Source: Zygaena filipendulae (Eukaryota; Arthropoda; Insecta; Lepidoptera; Zygaenidae). From it: a stretch of DNA of 64,000 bases. Where the stretch lies: NCBI GenBank assembly GCA_907165275.2, contig OU015666.1, forward strand, positions 3,812,001 through 3,876,000, in the 5' to 3' direction. A program made the translations under genes and the position numbers. The notes under the pieces are model-generated. The model saw nothing but the letters and a program-made list of their open reading frames with translations, had not been told where the DNA came from and searched no databases. Below are positions 46,281-56,907 of this stretch, piece by piece; within the stretch, counting starts at the first letter, position 1, and every line of letters begins with the position of its first letter.

Positions 46281-47503
46281 TATGTCTGGAAAAAATATTT
46301 CTAAAAAAGCGGTTGCGGTCGAAAATAACTGGCATAGAAACGAGTCTCTCGTTTGAATTAATAATTACACGAGTAAGTAGGTATGTAGGTTTACCACGCC
46401 TAAGTAACGCTGGCCACAAAGTTTGGGACCGCCACCGCCGCGACGAACTTAGCTCGTTCTAGGCTATGGTAATGGCCGCTATGTGTTGTTTTAAGTAACT
46501 TATACAAGGTGTAATTTTAAACGAAGGACGTTTTCACGTTCTCGTTAACTCATGCTTACATGAAACTAAAAAAATTGCATAAAATCACTGATAACACGAA
46601 TTTTTCCGCGCGTCATGCAAAGGAAAGGTACGTTATACTATTATAACCGTTGGCAACTTTCGTGCTCAATTTTCATATTTTTTATGGGTAGTTATGTCAA
46701 AAATAAACGTTTTGTTTTTATATATGTATATGTCAACAGTGGTTGCAAATGCCATTATGTTTCTAAGTCAATCGGACTATCTAACACTGTACCTAATCCA
46801 TTGGGTACTTACCTGTATTTAAAGTGAAATTTCTATAAATAAATAAATAAATAGGACGAGAATCGAATACTCCTTCTATACATACCTTATTTAACATTAC
46901 ACCCTGTATATTATGCACCCTGTATATCATGATATAACGATGAACACTGAAACACATAAAGGCTTTTACCACGCACCTAAATTAGTAATCAACCTTTTCA
47001 GTGTTCCGTCTATTAAGGTAGTAGGTACCTACAGGCCTAGCCTGACACTGAGGGTGTGTGGGAGATAGAGAAATAGCCTTTACCACTTAGGCCCAGTGCA
47101 AATTCATAAACTTGACATGCACTTTCGAATTACTTCTGATATATTTTCAGGTTTACCTTTATTTACCTGCATGCACACGATGTTTTGTTTCACCGTAAAG
47201 CTTGTGATTCTTAGCTAATATTTTTTTTTTTACATCTATTTTATCTGAACCCCCTGAAAGAAGCGAGAATTCTAGCGCTTCAACCTTTTTCTTTTATTAA
47301 ATCGTAGTACTATTTAAATATTCACATGCATTAATGTACAGGTTATGTGTTTGGGTGTGCTAAAAAAGATTTTATCTATTTCGACATCTTTAATACAAAA
47401 TGCATTTACACGAGTCACAAAATTAATGATCACACGCTGCGGTTATTAGGTACCTTTATCAAAGACATCAAAATATTTATAGTAGGCAAAATCTTTAAAA
47501 GAT
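46281..47503. other. Intergenic stretch downstream of S1
   Basis: No gene is supported. Possible poly(A) signals for S1 on the minus strand are ATTAAA (47389-47394) and AATAAA (47293-47298), about 110 and 205 bases past its stop. A G+C-richer patch of unknown nature lies at 46395-46485. Confidence 0.45.
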
Positions 47504-48244
47504 TTAAACAATCTGCTCAGAGGTCTGGACTGGGCCGTTGAAGTAGTTCACAACGAAGCTGAACCAGGTCTGGATGGTGGAGAATACGCCCGCTTCTTGA
47601 GGGGTGTTCAAGTGAATTTCCACTATGCCGTTGTTAAAGATTTCTCCATTGGGGATCTCGGGTTGAGCGATCGGTTCGGTTTCAACTACTTCAGGCACGC
47701 CCGGCTCAGGTAGAATGATCGATTCAGTCTCCACGACCTCGGGAACACCCGGCTCTGGGAGGACAATCGGTTCAGTCTCCACGACCTCGGGAATACCCGG
47801 CTCTGGGAGGACAATCGGTTCAGTCTCCACGACCTCGGGAACACTCGGCTCTGGGAGGACGATCGGTTCAACTTCAACCACTTCCGGCACACCTGGCTCT
47901 GGAATGACGATTGGCTGAGGAATTTCGTTATTTTCCCCAATGATTACCGGAGTTCCGGGCTCGGGTAAGACAATGGCTTCGGGTACATCGGGTGAGTCAA
48001 CGATGACAGGGTTGTTGGCTGCCTCAGCGGCGGCTATACCTTCTGCAGTGAGCGGGTAAAGCAGGTTGGAGGCGGCTTCGACGACGCCATTGTTGTGCTC
48101 TTTGAGCGTGATGCTGACGATGTCGTCTAATGCTAGCGGCTCCCCCTCGGCGACTCCGTTCACCACCAGATCCACCGGCTGATAGGTGTCCACGGGCAGA
48201 CCCGTCGCCAACGTCACCAGTAGAGCGAGCACAAATACTTGCAT
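47504..48244 (-). CDS. S1: secreted Pro/Glu/Val-repeat protein, 246 residues
   Basis: I do not recognise the family. Residues 1-15 (MQVFVLALLVTLATG) form a textbook signal peptide, with the mature chain probably starting at Leu16-Pro17. An acidic N-terminal region (16-110) follows. Residues 113-192 are five 16-residue repeats of the type VLPEPGVPEVVETEPI. The tail ends in a hydrophobic stretch (TIQTWFSFVVNYFNG, 224-237). There are no cysteines, so disulphide cross-linking is excluded. The acidic, proline-rich repeats suggest an extended extracellular protein, perhaps a coating or matrix component; this is inference. The CDS lies in one exon that starts at an acceptor (TTTTCTAG|GTCC, first base 48258), with the ATG 14 bases in. 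The neighbours S2 and S3 share the layout. No silk, mucin or cuticle consensus (such as the Rebers-Riddiford motif) is present. Confidence 0.85.
   Translation of the reverse strand: MQVFVLALLVTLATGLPVDTYQPVDLVVNGVAEGEPLALDDIVSITLKEHNNGVVEAASNLLYPLTAEGIAAAEAANNPVIVDSPDVPEAIVLPEPGTPVIIGENNEIPQPIVIPEPGVPEVVEVEPIVLPEPSVPEVVETEPIVLPEPGIPEVVETEPIVLPEPGVPEVVETESIILPEPGVPEVVETEPIAQPEIPNGEIFNNGIVEIHLNTPQEAGVFSTIQTWFSFVVNYFNGPVQTSEQIV
47669..47908 (-). repeat. Five 48-bp tandem repeats in S1
   Basis: Exactly five in-frame units encode residues 113-192. Units differ by a few bases (Ser, Gly or Val/Ile exchanges; Glu-Pro-Ile against Glu-Ser-Ile), which fits unequal crossing-over with selection for the repeated peptide. 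Copy number may vary among individuals. Confidence 0.85.
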
Positions 48245-48258
48245 TGTATCTTTTGGAC

Positions 48259-49067
48259 CTAGAAAAGAAAGGTCATTTTTGGCTTTATGAAAACGCTTAA
48301 GTTATAGTATCAGTAGTGTTGTGTAATAAAAGTTAAGATATATTCAGAACTATCTGTGCCCGCGGTTTCACCCGCGCAAGTTTCGGAATTCTCACAGGAA
48401 CTCCTCATTTAATCTGGATAATTACAAACACTGCAACAAAGCCATTTTGGAGTTTTTGCGGGACTACTGAACAGTAATTGATTTTTATATATAAGAAGAT
48501 AAATAAATCCCACCTTATATCATAAATGCTAATGTGAGTTTGTTTGTTACGCTTTCACGCCTTAACTACTTAACAGACCATCATAAAAAAATTCATACAC
48601 GTTGTACAAAAAAGGACCACTTAGTATTAATAAGTACTTTTCATCCCGAAATCCCCGCAGGAACTCCGAAATTGACGCAGGTGAAATTGCGAGGGAACAG
48701 CTCGTACGTTAATAAGTAAAGTGATAAAATTTTGTAAAATTAAACTAACTCACGATGTAAAAAATATAAAATTACTAAATATAATATGCTTTTTTCAATT
48801 TAAATAAAAAAGGAAACAATTATTACACAAAACCTTTTATTTATTTTGTGTAATTTTTAGTGTTTCTTTTCGAGCAATAAAGTATATTTGAATTGAATTG
48901 AATTGCACATTTAAAAATACAAACTTAATGCTTGGGTGAAACAATCAGGTAATAAAAAGTATTAATATTATACTTAATGTAGAATTAAAATACATGGTGA
49001 AAATAGGTTTTGTAATATTTGATAATTTTAAAAAATATAATAAATATATTATTTATTTACAGCTCAC
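48259..49067 (-). other. S1 intron 1 carrying repeats
   Basis: An 809-bp intron between donor CACAG|GTGAGC (49068/49067) and acceptor TTTTCTAG. It contains a family A fragment (48355-48410, plus), a fuller minus-oriented copy (48510-48715) and a LINE tail with ATTGA pentamers (48866-48906). Confidence 0.55.
48510..48715 (-). repeat. Family A copy in the S1 intron
   Basis: TTACGCTTTCACGCCTTAAC, ATCCCCGCAGGAACTCCGAA and GCGAGGGAACAGCTCGT mark the usual body and end. Confidence 0.7.
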
Positions 49068-49153
49068 CTGTGCTATGTATGAAAGCTTAATGCTTTATGT
49101 CGAATCGCGAACACAATCGTAAAGTACAATATTACATTTTACGTCGCCTCTAT
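49068..49153 (-). promoter_or_regulatory. S1 promoter-proximal non-coding exon 1
   Basis: A TATA box (CCTATAAAG, 49181-49189 on the minus strand) lies about 30 bases before an initiator-like TTATCATAG (putative start about 49153). The exon ends at CACAG|GTGAGC. An AUG in the exon (about 49077) opens only a short frame. S2 and S3 have the same TATA, start and tiny-exon layout. Confidence 0.55.
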
Positions 49154-49434
49154 GATAAAATTACAAAGCGGTTGGAATTACTTTATAGGCCTACATAAAA
49201 ATGTAATCTATCTATAATGTTTTAATTTATTATTTAATATGATTTATTAGATTATAATAGTTCCTGAAAATCTATTATAAAAAAATAATAGATAAAACTT
49301 TTGTTAATTACTCCCATTGCCTACATATAGATATATTGATACTTCATAGATATAACAACTATATTTATTTTATCGCGTATCATCGGTGTCTTTAATGTGA
49401 TATATTGGGTATATTTTGTGACCAGATAATCCCT

Positions 49435-49700
49435 AATTATAAATGCGATAGTGAGTTTTTGTTTGTTTGTTTGTATGATGTTTGTTACGCTTTCATGCGT
49501 AACGGCGCAACCGATCATAATGAAATTTTTCATATAGGTACGTCGTCAGGAGTACAGAAAAGGACATAGGGTACTTATAATCCCGGAATTCCCGCGGAAT
49601 CTACGAATTTAACGAGGGTGAAATGTATGTGAAAAATTTCACGAATAAGGCGTGGAAGCGTAACAAACAAACAAACTCACTTTCGCATTTAAGGATTTAT
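49435..49700. repeat. Family A pair, converging
   Basis: The minus-oriented part runs from AATGCGATAGTGAGTTTTTG to GCGGAATCTACGAATTTAAC. It abuts a plus-oriented tail (GTGGAAGCGTAACAAACAAA, TCACTTTCGCATTTAAGGAT). Confidence 0.65.
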
Positions 49701-49901
49701 CGGTCAATTGCTTTTGGTTGTGCTAGCCCGCCTGAGGTAAATATCTTAAGATAAATATAGATTTCTACATTTAGAATACCTGGGTAGGTACGGAACATCC
49801 ATGGCCATGCCTCTTTAGATGGATCTGTTAGTTTTCTTTACTTAAAAATAACATCCCGAATACAATTTTCCATGACTCCTATACTTTAAAATTAGTTAAT
49901 A

Positions 49902-50455
49902 CTAGCTGTCCCCCGCGATTTCATCCGCGGTATTTTCGGAGTTCCCGCGGGAATTCCGGTAAAAAAGTACTCTATGTCCTTCTTTGTATCCCTGACAATA
50001 GTTTACGGTGATTAGCTGTTCCCCGCATTAATTCCGGAGTTCCCGCGGGAATTCCGGGATAAAAACTATCCTATCTTTTAAGTTCAGCCAAATACAACAT
50101 AGTGATGAAATTTCATCACGATCGATTCAGTAGTTTCGGAGTCCATCGCGGACAAACAACGTGACACGTGATTTATATATATTAAGACTAGCCGTCCCCC
50201 GCGATTTCATCCGCGGTAATTTCGGAGTTCCCGCAGAGGTTGCGCGAGAAAGGTACTCTATGTCCTTCTTTGTACCCCGACAGTAGTTTACGGTGATTAG
50301 CTGTTCCCCGCACTAATTCCGGGATAAAATTATCCTATCTTTTAAGTTGGACCATATTATAAATGGTTACAAAATTTTATCAAAATCCGTTCAGTAGTTT
50401 CGGAGTCCATCGCGGACAAACAACGTGACACGTGATTTATATATATTAAGAAGAT
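49902..50455 (+). repeat. Two tandem family A units (49902 and 50188)
   Basis: Both start CTAGC-GTCCCCCGCGATTT and end CGTGACACGTGATTTATATA. Each contains an internal second start (GATTAGCTGTTCCCCGCA), so the array is complex. It lies between S1 and S2 and belongs to the 30874-31333 type. Confidence 0.72.
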
Positions 50456-51017
50456 AAGATAAGATTTAACTATAAATATAACTAAATAATAAATTTTATA
50501 AACTAAAATTTTATAAATATAGATAACTAATAAATTTTAGGTGCTCAAATAATAATCTTCAACTCCGTAGTGTTTTATAGATATTTTATTGATTAAAAGA
50601 AATATAATTATATATTTTTAACATTCATTTTTGTACTTATTTGCAGCTTTGATCTATACGAGCATCTATTATAGGTACTTTATTTATAAAAAAACTTCTC
50701 TGGTTGTTTAATAGAAAAGTAGTAATTAATTTTTAAAAAAACATAATATTATCACGTATTTTATCTATCTGTTAAGTCTAAGAAATTTTTATGTTATTTT
50801 AAATTTTCTTGTTTGTACCGTTTGTTTTCCAAATGAAGAAATAAATAGATAGGTACTTAGATGTTTTTTATGAAACTCGTAGCCTATTCTCTATCTAAAG
50901 GTACTTCGTTTATCCGTTTACTTCGTCGTACATATTATCAAAAATTTGGTGTTAAAATCCTTACAATATTGTATAAATAATAAATATCATAATTGTATTA
51001 TTGGCATATAATTTTAA
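50456..51017. other. A+T-rich S2 downstream region
   Basis: No gene is visible. For S2 on the minus strand, the first canonical AATAAA is at 50679-50684, about 335 bases past the stop. A weak AATACA variant lies at about 50992-50998. Confidence 0.4.
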
Positions 51018-51371
51018 CTAATTGTTTGGTGTGATTAACACTAAGACCGGCTTCAGTTTGGGATCCCAGGATATGGCATCAGGGGTTTGTGGAGTCAGGT
51101 CACCACTTTTGAATGTGTCCGATATCTTTTCGAAAACATCCTTGAATTTCCTTTCGGTATTAGCTTCGCCTCTGGCTTTGTCTACGTCCTGGACCGTTGT
51201 ACCGGATGGCAGGACTTGTTTGCCGGTTGTATACGGAGTTTCCTTGCCGAACTGAAGATCCATATAATCATTGAGGAGTCCTTCGAGCACTTTCTTAACG
51301 GTCGGACTGGTAGTTGCGTCCTGGATGCCTTGAGAGACCTCATTGACGGTCACCGTTGGGAGCTTGGCCAT
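51018..51371 (-). CDS. S2: 117-residue paralogue without a visible signal peptide
   Basis: Not a recognised family. The exon starts at an acceptor (TTCTACAG|ACTCC, first base 51381), and the ATG at 51371 has an ideal insect context (CAAAAAATGG). The protein begins MAKLPTVTV and aligns with S3 just past its signal peptide: LPTVTV against LPTATV, then LEGLLNDYMDLQFGKETPY against LENALNQLMSLMFAGETY. S2 lacks the low-complexity repeats of S1 and S3. Its middle is charged (DVDKARGEANTERKFKDVFE, likely helical) and its end is KPVLVLITPNN. Either a signal-peptide exon was missed in the 2.4 kb intron, or S2 has lost secretion. An intron-located MSVKLIIAIYYLSLSNA peptide near 53205-53255 looks like a signal but is stopped in frame before its donor. 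The gene lies between S1 and S3 on the same strand. Confidence 0.7.
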   Translation of the reverse strand: MAKLPTVTVNEVSQGIQDATTSPTVKKVLEGLLNDYMDLQFGKETPYTTGKQVLPSGTTVQDVDKARGEANTERKFKDVFEKISDTFKSGDLTPQTPDAISWDPKLKPVLVLITPNN

Positions 51372-51381
51372 TTTTTGGAGT

Positions 51382-53764
51382 CTGTAGAATAAATGGAGAT
51401 CAAAAATCAGAATTAATATAAAATTCTTGTAAAATCCTGTACTTACAAACTACATAACATCTGAAACAATCATGGGTACATTGTTAAGAAAAATAGTGCC
51501 TATCACAAAATATATTAAATTCTAGCTGTTCCACGCGTGGCTTCTTCTGCGTTTTACCCGGGTCACTCACATTCGTACAAACATTCGTACATAGTACATA
51601 GTACGAATGTTTGCGCCGCATGTGAAGGGCCGTTAAACATTCATTGGCAATGCAAATGGGTTCGCATACTCAATTCGCGAACCCGCTTGTACTTCCTCCT
51701 ACACTCCTACACTCCTATGTCTCAGTCCTGCTTGCAATTTTGTGTATCATGGACAATGAAGATGATTTTATTAATGCGGTTGGACTCATACTAATTATGC
51801 TGCATGAAGCGGACCGGTGAAATGCTCCCTTTAGGCAGCCATTACCTATAGAATTTCTCTTTTTTTTAATTCGTCAACGGATTTTAATTCTTTCCCAGGC
51901 GTCATTTACGGCCATTCTGTTTATAGGGGATTTCTTATGAGGATCCCATGTGGTCAATTTATTCTGCAGGAGTTCAATAAACTCCATCACCTTGATGTTG
52001 TTCCAACCCATGATAAATAAGTAGGTAGGCGTCACGAACTATGAAAATGGCGAAACGTCCGCTACCTTCGCAATCGTGTGCCCAACCATAGATAATATAA
52101 TTTATTTATTTATTTTATTTATTTATAATTCAGGCAGGCAGTTAATGCAACTGATAGGTGCCTGTATCCAGTTATACACTATTTCTTATCTTTTAATTGT
52201 ATTCCTGGAGAGGCAGGGTCTTTGCAGTTTAAAGTGATGCCCTCTCAAACGAGTGTCGTTGTCTCTCTTAACCAGCATTTGAAATTCCACCAGATCATAG
52301 TGTCCGTTAAGAATCTTGTACACTTCAATGAGATCTCCTCGCTGTCGTCGCTCTCTAAGAGAGATACTACTGGTCACACGAATGTGTGGGAGACTGCACG
52401 AAGGATCGAGGTCCGCGGGCTTTGATGTGCGTTAAAAAACCGACACAGCTTGGAAAAGCACGAATGCAGCGAAAACTTTGCATAATCATTCGCAAATGTC
52501 ATCCTACACTCGTGGGTTTGCGTATTTGTGCGAATGTGAGTGACCGGCATTACACTATTTACCACCTTATGGCTTCTAAAGTTCCACTTCCAACCTTTGT
52601 TCCACTTCTTCTACCTTATAAGACCACAATACAAAGAGCTTCGCTTATTGCTACGACCCAAGCTACTCCCTGAATGACTAATCCTGGTGAACAGGCATAT
52701 TGCACACTATCGCGGCTGGCCAAACTGCAAACGACGCCCCTAGGCAGGTTCCTAGCTAGTTACCATGCGATGCCAGTGTGGCCATAGCAGCCATAGTATC
52801 CCTGAGAGAAAAACCACCACCACCATATTTGGCCAGTATACTCTCCCGTAGTTTGCACATTATTGACACCGGGCGGGGTCGGTCACGGTGCCTGCTGGCC
52901 ACTGATATTGTATCGCCAACATATCCTTCGAGCAACGACTGCCACTGCAACCTCTTCAATTGATTTCTCTCCATGTATGCAAAATGTCTGTTCTCTAGGA
53001 TTATAGTCACTCGGGGAGTAGCTTGGCTCTTAGCAATAAGCTCTTCGTAGTGAGACTAATGCTTTACATGTTACGGGTATCAAAAAAGATTAGTAAATTT
53101 AGATAGTCGAGCAAAAATAATCTATGAATATACCTAACAATCCATAAAAAATGCTCCCTGCATCCCTGTCTCACATTCACGTTTAATTCTATCTCTTACC
53201 TTCAACGAGCATTAGAAAGAGATAAATAATAGATAGCGATAATCAATTTAACTGACATTGGATGATAATAACTATCCAACACCAATATCAAACTAATTCC
53301 GTAGACAGAAGTTTTCAGATTAAGCAGAGAAATCCATTTATCACTAGCCGGAGGACCCGTCTTGACTTCGAAAAATAGTTTCAATTTGGCTATGTACCTA
53401 CATAGGTAACTAGTTTGGTCATGAATACTGTTACAAAGAAAATGTCGTTTTTTAATACATAAAAAAATGTTTATAAAAAAATATTATGACAGCACACTGA
53501 AAAAAAAAAATTGTGCAAGGTAGGTACTAATATGGCTCGATTAAAAACTATTCTGCTGCATACTTTTATGCTACATAAAAGTACGTGTATCTTCAAATGA
53601 TTATATAATCTCTATGTACCTTTTTATAAATACATTTACTTATAACCACCCAGACTCAGGATAAACACAAGGGTTCACATAAATATTTACCCTGATGTGG
53701 GGATCGAACTCGAAAGGCGATGATACTTGCAAATGAATATTATAAATTTGTAAGAAATACTCAC
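51382..53764 (-). other. S2 intron 1 with retrotransposon debris
   Basis: A 2383-bp intron between donor CTATT|GTGAGT (53765/53764) and the acceptor at 51382. It contains the LINE fragment at 52098-52377. It also holds an unassigned minus-strand frame (52756-53010, without ATG start; TISVASRHRDRPRPV and LRESILAKYGGGGFSLRD) that may be part of another mobile element. Confidence 0.5.
52098..52377 (-). pseudogene. Non-LTR retrotransposon (jockey/CR1-like) 3' end, truncated
   Basis: The minus-strand peptide ISLRERRQRGDLIEVYKILN followed by DNDTRLRGHHFKLQRP matches the conserved block after the reverse-transcriptase domain in lepidopteran jockey/CR1-type LINEs. It is followed by a stop, a short 3' UTR (CTGGATACAGGCACCTATCA) and an AAATAAATAAAATAAAT tail. 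The reverse transcriptase and endonuclease are missing, so it is dead on arrival. Confidence 0.7.
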
Positions 53765-53825
53765 AATAGGTATAAAAAAGACTCGTTGTCACAAATGGGT
53801 TGAACTCCAAATATTGAAGCGAACT
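53765..53825 (-). promoter_or_regulatory. S2 core promoter and non-coding exon 1
   Basis: TATATAAA (53849-53856 on the minus strand) lies 31 bases before the A of an arthropod initiator TCAGTT (53822-53827, start at 53825). The resulting 61-base exon has no ATG and ends in CTATT|GTGAGT. The motif spacing is close to ideal, so this is convincing as a promoter. Its link to the exon at 51371 is inferred from strand and order. Confidence 0.65.
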
Positions 53826-53856
53826 GACTGCACCCAACACACTCCCAGTTTATATA

Positions 53857-54881
53857 ACAAAAATCACAATCAATACTCTCGAGATACGAATAGGGCTCGA
53901 CACGTCAACAATCGTGATAAACCCGACATTTATCACTGATACAGTGATAAATTCTAAAAAAAAATCAATTCATATTTTTGCATGACTAGCTCACAAGTCA
54001 CGATATTTGCTCACCAAGATTAAGCCAGATGCACACTGACAGAAAATAAAACTCTAAAATAAACTTTCTTTACATCAAAACGGAATATATCAATATGATA
54101 TCAATACAAGTACTCACTACTTTTTAAAATACCAGCATTAGAAAATAATAAAATAGTAATACCCAAAGTTACAATGTATACCATAAAACCTCAAAGGGGA
54201 CTTGGTCAGATTCGCCATAAAAGTAACCTTGTTGAGCTTCCGAAGTACTCAAACCAAATCTACAAGTTCGTTTGCTCTAGTGTCATTTAACTTGCGACTT
54301 CAGAAGCCAATCTTGGACGGATAAATAATTGTATTCGTAAAGTACCTACTTAAGCAGTCTTCCTAAAACAGTACTTATGTGCGCAAAGTTTGATGAGAAA
54401 GGTCAAACGTCAATACTACTTTAACAACCGTTAATACAGTACTTACAGCAACCTATCATTCGCCTTTTTATAACCGAAAAAATGTACTTTTAATCGAATA
54501 AATTCACTTATGCCGAATTACGAAATACATACAACTCATTGGAAACTAAACTAGATCTTGATTTATGGTTTTTAGTAGATTTATATACATACAAGAGAAG
54601 TAAAGTAAGTGATGAGTTAATACCGCTGTATCCGGTTTGATCATTATAAACCCAAATGGCACTTTACTTTTGCATCATCAATGCGGGGTATTAAAATAAT
54701 ACTTTTACAAAAGATCGGTTTAAATTCCGAAACCTATCTACAACTATTTGCATCCCGCATTTTGTATTAAATACGATACGACCCAATTTCGGAGCATGCA
54801 ACAACTCATGAGTAATGAAAACAATCTTTAAGCGCGTTTCTCGCTTTGTTTGCGTTTTTATGTTGTCTCATACACGCTCAT
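53857..54881. other. Intergenic stretch, no gene supported
   Basis: Unique-looking A+T-rich DNA upstream of S2, with no repeats or frames that can be supported. Any S2 enhancers would lie here. Confidence 0.4.
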
Positions 54882-55066
54882 TAGAATAGAATAGAATAGA
54901 ATAGAATAGAATAGAATAGAATAGAATAGAATAGAATAGAATAGAATAGAATACACTTTATTGTACACCAGAATAATTTTACAGTGTGTTTACAGAAACT
55001 TATAACTACAGGCATACAAAAGGCGGTCTTATCGCTTTACTAGCGATCTCTTCCAGACAACCTTTA
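54882..55066 (-). mobile_element. 5'-truncated LINE 3' end with about 14 AGAAT units
   Basis: Reverse complement of the 965-1100 element: a 70-bp pentamer array, then CACTTTATTGTACACCAGAA, GGCATACAAAAGGCGGTCTT and ATCGCTTTACTAGCGATCTC. The long array is likely polymorphic. Confidence 0.75.
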
Positions 55067-55559
55067 TTATTTATATAGTTCTTATTTTAGTTCAGGATGC
55101 TCGTTGTTGTATTAAGGAAGCAATCCAAACAATGATACCTATAGATACGTATATTTTATATATCATCCAGACTGGCTTGATTTTTTTTAACTCACTATTT
55201 TATTGCTAACGTTGCACATAGACGCAGTGAGTACTAACCCTTAAACTTCGAATTAATCATGATAACGAAAATTACGTAATTTTAGGTATAATTTTTAGAA
55301 TCTGCAATGAGTCGTACACAAATTTTATGCGTTCACAGTTGACTAACTAAAGTATATGATGCATTCAAAATAAAAGACTTATAAGAATAATATGGTAATA
55401 ATCTCTATTTATTCCAAGGTTGACTATTTTTCAATATCTAATACAATTAATGTATTTTTAGTCTAAAATGATAGTTAAATCTAAAAAACGTAAATGCAGC
55501 CGAATGCAGAACCTACTCCTTTCTGGAAGTTGGTTAAAAAATAAAAATTTGATGGCTGT
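55067..55559. other. Intergenic stretch, no gene supported
   Basis: A+T-rich, with nothing assignable apart from the beginning of repeat material near 55480. Confidence 0.35.
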
Positions 55560-56240
55560 GTTGCTAAGTGCAAAAACTTGGCAACTTGTGAGTTGTGACG
55601 TTGTAGGGGGTAATCTCTGGATCCAATGAACCGATTTTGAAAATTCTTTCACTCTTTCTGAAACGTTTTTATATGACAACTTTTTTTCCCAAAACCCGAT
55701 TTAAATGAAACAAAGCCTATATGTAAAGCTTCAGGTAAAGCTTAATCTACCTGTGAAAACTGCATGAAAATCCGTTCAGTAAATTTGGAGATTATCGTGA
55801 ACAGACAGACAGACAGAAAATAATTTTGAAAACTCTTTTTTCGTGGTCGGTTACTCTTCTTTTATCGCTCCCTGTTAAAATTTATCAAAAATATTCAATG
55901 TACAGAATCGCGGATTCTACTCTCTTATTATAGTACTAGCAGTGCCCCGTGGTTTCACCCGCGTGAAAAGTTTTTATGCAACAACTTTTTTCTCCGACAT
56001 CGATTTGAATGAAACAAAGCCTATATGTTGCTCCAGACTTAGCTTAATCTGCTACTGAAAACTGCATGACAATCCGTTCAGTAGATGCGGAGATTATCGC
56101 GAACAGACAGACAGACAGAAAAGAATTTTAAGAACTTTTTTTGGGCTTGGTTACTCTTCTTATATCACCCCTCTCAATTTTAGGTAAAAATATTCAATGT
56201 ACAGAATCGCGGATTCTACTCTTTTATTATAGTAATAGAT
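55560..56240 (+). repeat. Tandem family A units, TAATAAAA subfamily
   Basis: The second unit (about 55938-56237) starts TAGCAGTGCCCCGTGGTTTC and ends TACAGAATCGCGGATTCTAC. The first (about 55560-55937) ends the same way. Both have ATGAAACAAAGCCTATATG and an ACAGACAGACAGACAG run, and match 15190-15510 inverted. A GATA run (about 56235-56253) follows. Confidence 0.72.
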
Positions 56241-56586
56241 AGATAGATAGATAGAAAATAGATATCGTAATTTGATACCGTTTAACTCTATTGTGAATTT
56301 GTGTTCTGTTCAAACCTATCCTACCCGCACGTCGTCGGGGTGATCTTAAGTAGGTACACGACAGCGCCATTTTCTGTCTTCAACATTAATACAATATGCC
56401 GACCGTTTCTAAACGGACGAATTTGTCTGCAAGACGTCCGGAATGGGGGTAACGTTCAATCGATCATCATGGATATGCTTGAGGGATGATTAGGTATAAT
56501 AAGGTAGGTGGTTTTTGCATACTTATTGCACTTGCAGGTGATGAGAAGAAACAAAAAAAATATATATTTCTCAAATTAAGTTTCAC
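56241..56586. other. Region downstream of S3
   Basis: No gene is supported. A weak G+C-richer patch lies at 56320-56440 (CTACCCGCACGTCGTCGGGG). Confidence 0.4.
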
Positions 56587-56592
56587 TTTATT
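56587..56592 (-). terminator. S3 poly(A) signal
   Basis: AATAAA on the minus strand, about 70 bases past the S3 stop codon (56662-56664), a normal spacing for a short 3' UTR. Confidence 0.65.
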
Positions 56593-56661
56593 ATATGTAA
56601 AAATTATATCTACATCATAAAGGTTCTACTGTAATTTTGATTAGCAGCAGTGGTAAGATTT

Positions 56662-56907
56662 TCAGACGACAATTGGGGAGTTGCCAACGACCGCGACTGG
56701 GGTGGGCACGGGGTGGAGGATGTCAACGGGGTTGATGGGTGCGGGGGCGACATCGGCCACGGACACGGGGTCCACAAGGGGGCTGTTGTCGACGACGTTG
56801 ACGGGGTCTACCAGGACGGTGTTATCCACGACCGACACAGCGTCGACGGGGATCGACGCGTCGACCACAGGGGTGGGCACAACCACGGGAGACGGCGATG
56901 GGGCAGC
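56662..56907 (-). CDS. S3 exon 4: Val/Asp/Pro-rich C-terminus
   Basis: Starts at acceptor CGTTTCGTAG|GCTGCC and encodes AAPSPSPVVVPTPVVD, then repeated VDPV-VVDN-type pieces. It ends NSPIVV and TGA. The reading frame stays open and the composition resembles exon 3, supporting it as the last exon. Confidence 0.78.
   Translation of the reverse strand, partial: AAPSPSPVVVPTPVVDASIPVDAVSVVDNTVLVDPVNVVDNSPLVDPVSVADVAPAPINPVDILHPVPTPVAVVGNSPIVV

Noticed and set aside
47715..47918. Plus-strand Ser/Thr/Gly repeat frame opposite S1
   Set aside because: Mirror of the 48-bp array without a promoter, signal or stable codon usage.
53202..53384. Candidate signal-peptide exon for S2 (MSVKLIIAIYYLSLSNA) with nearby GTAAGA donor
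   Set aside because: The frame hits TGA before the donor and the donor phase does not fit the S2 exon.
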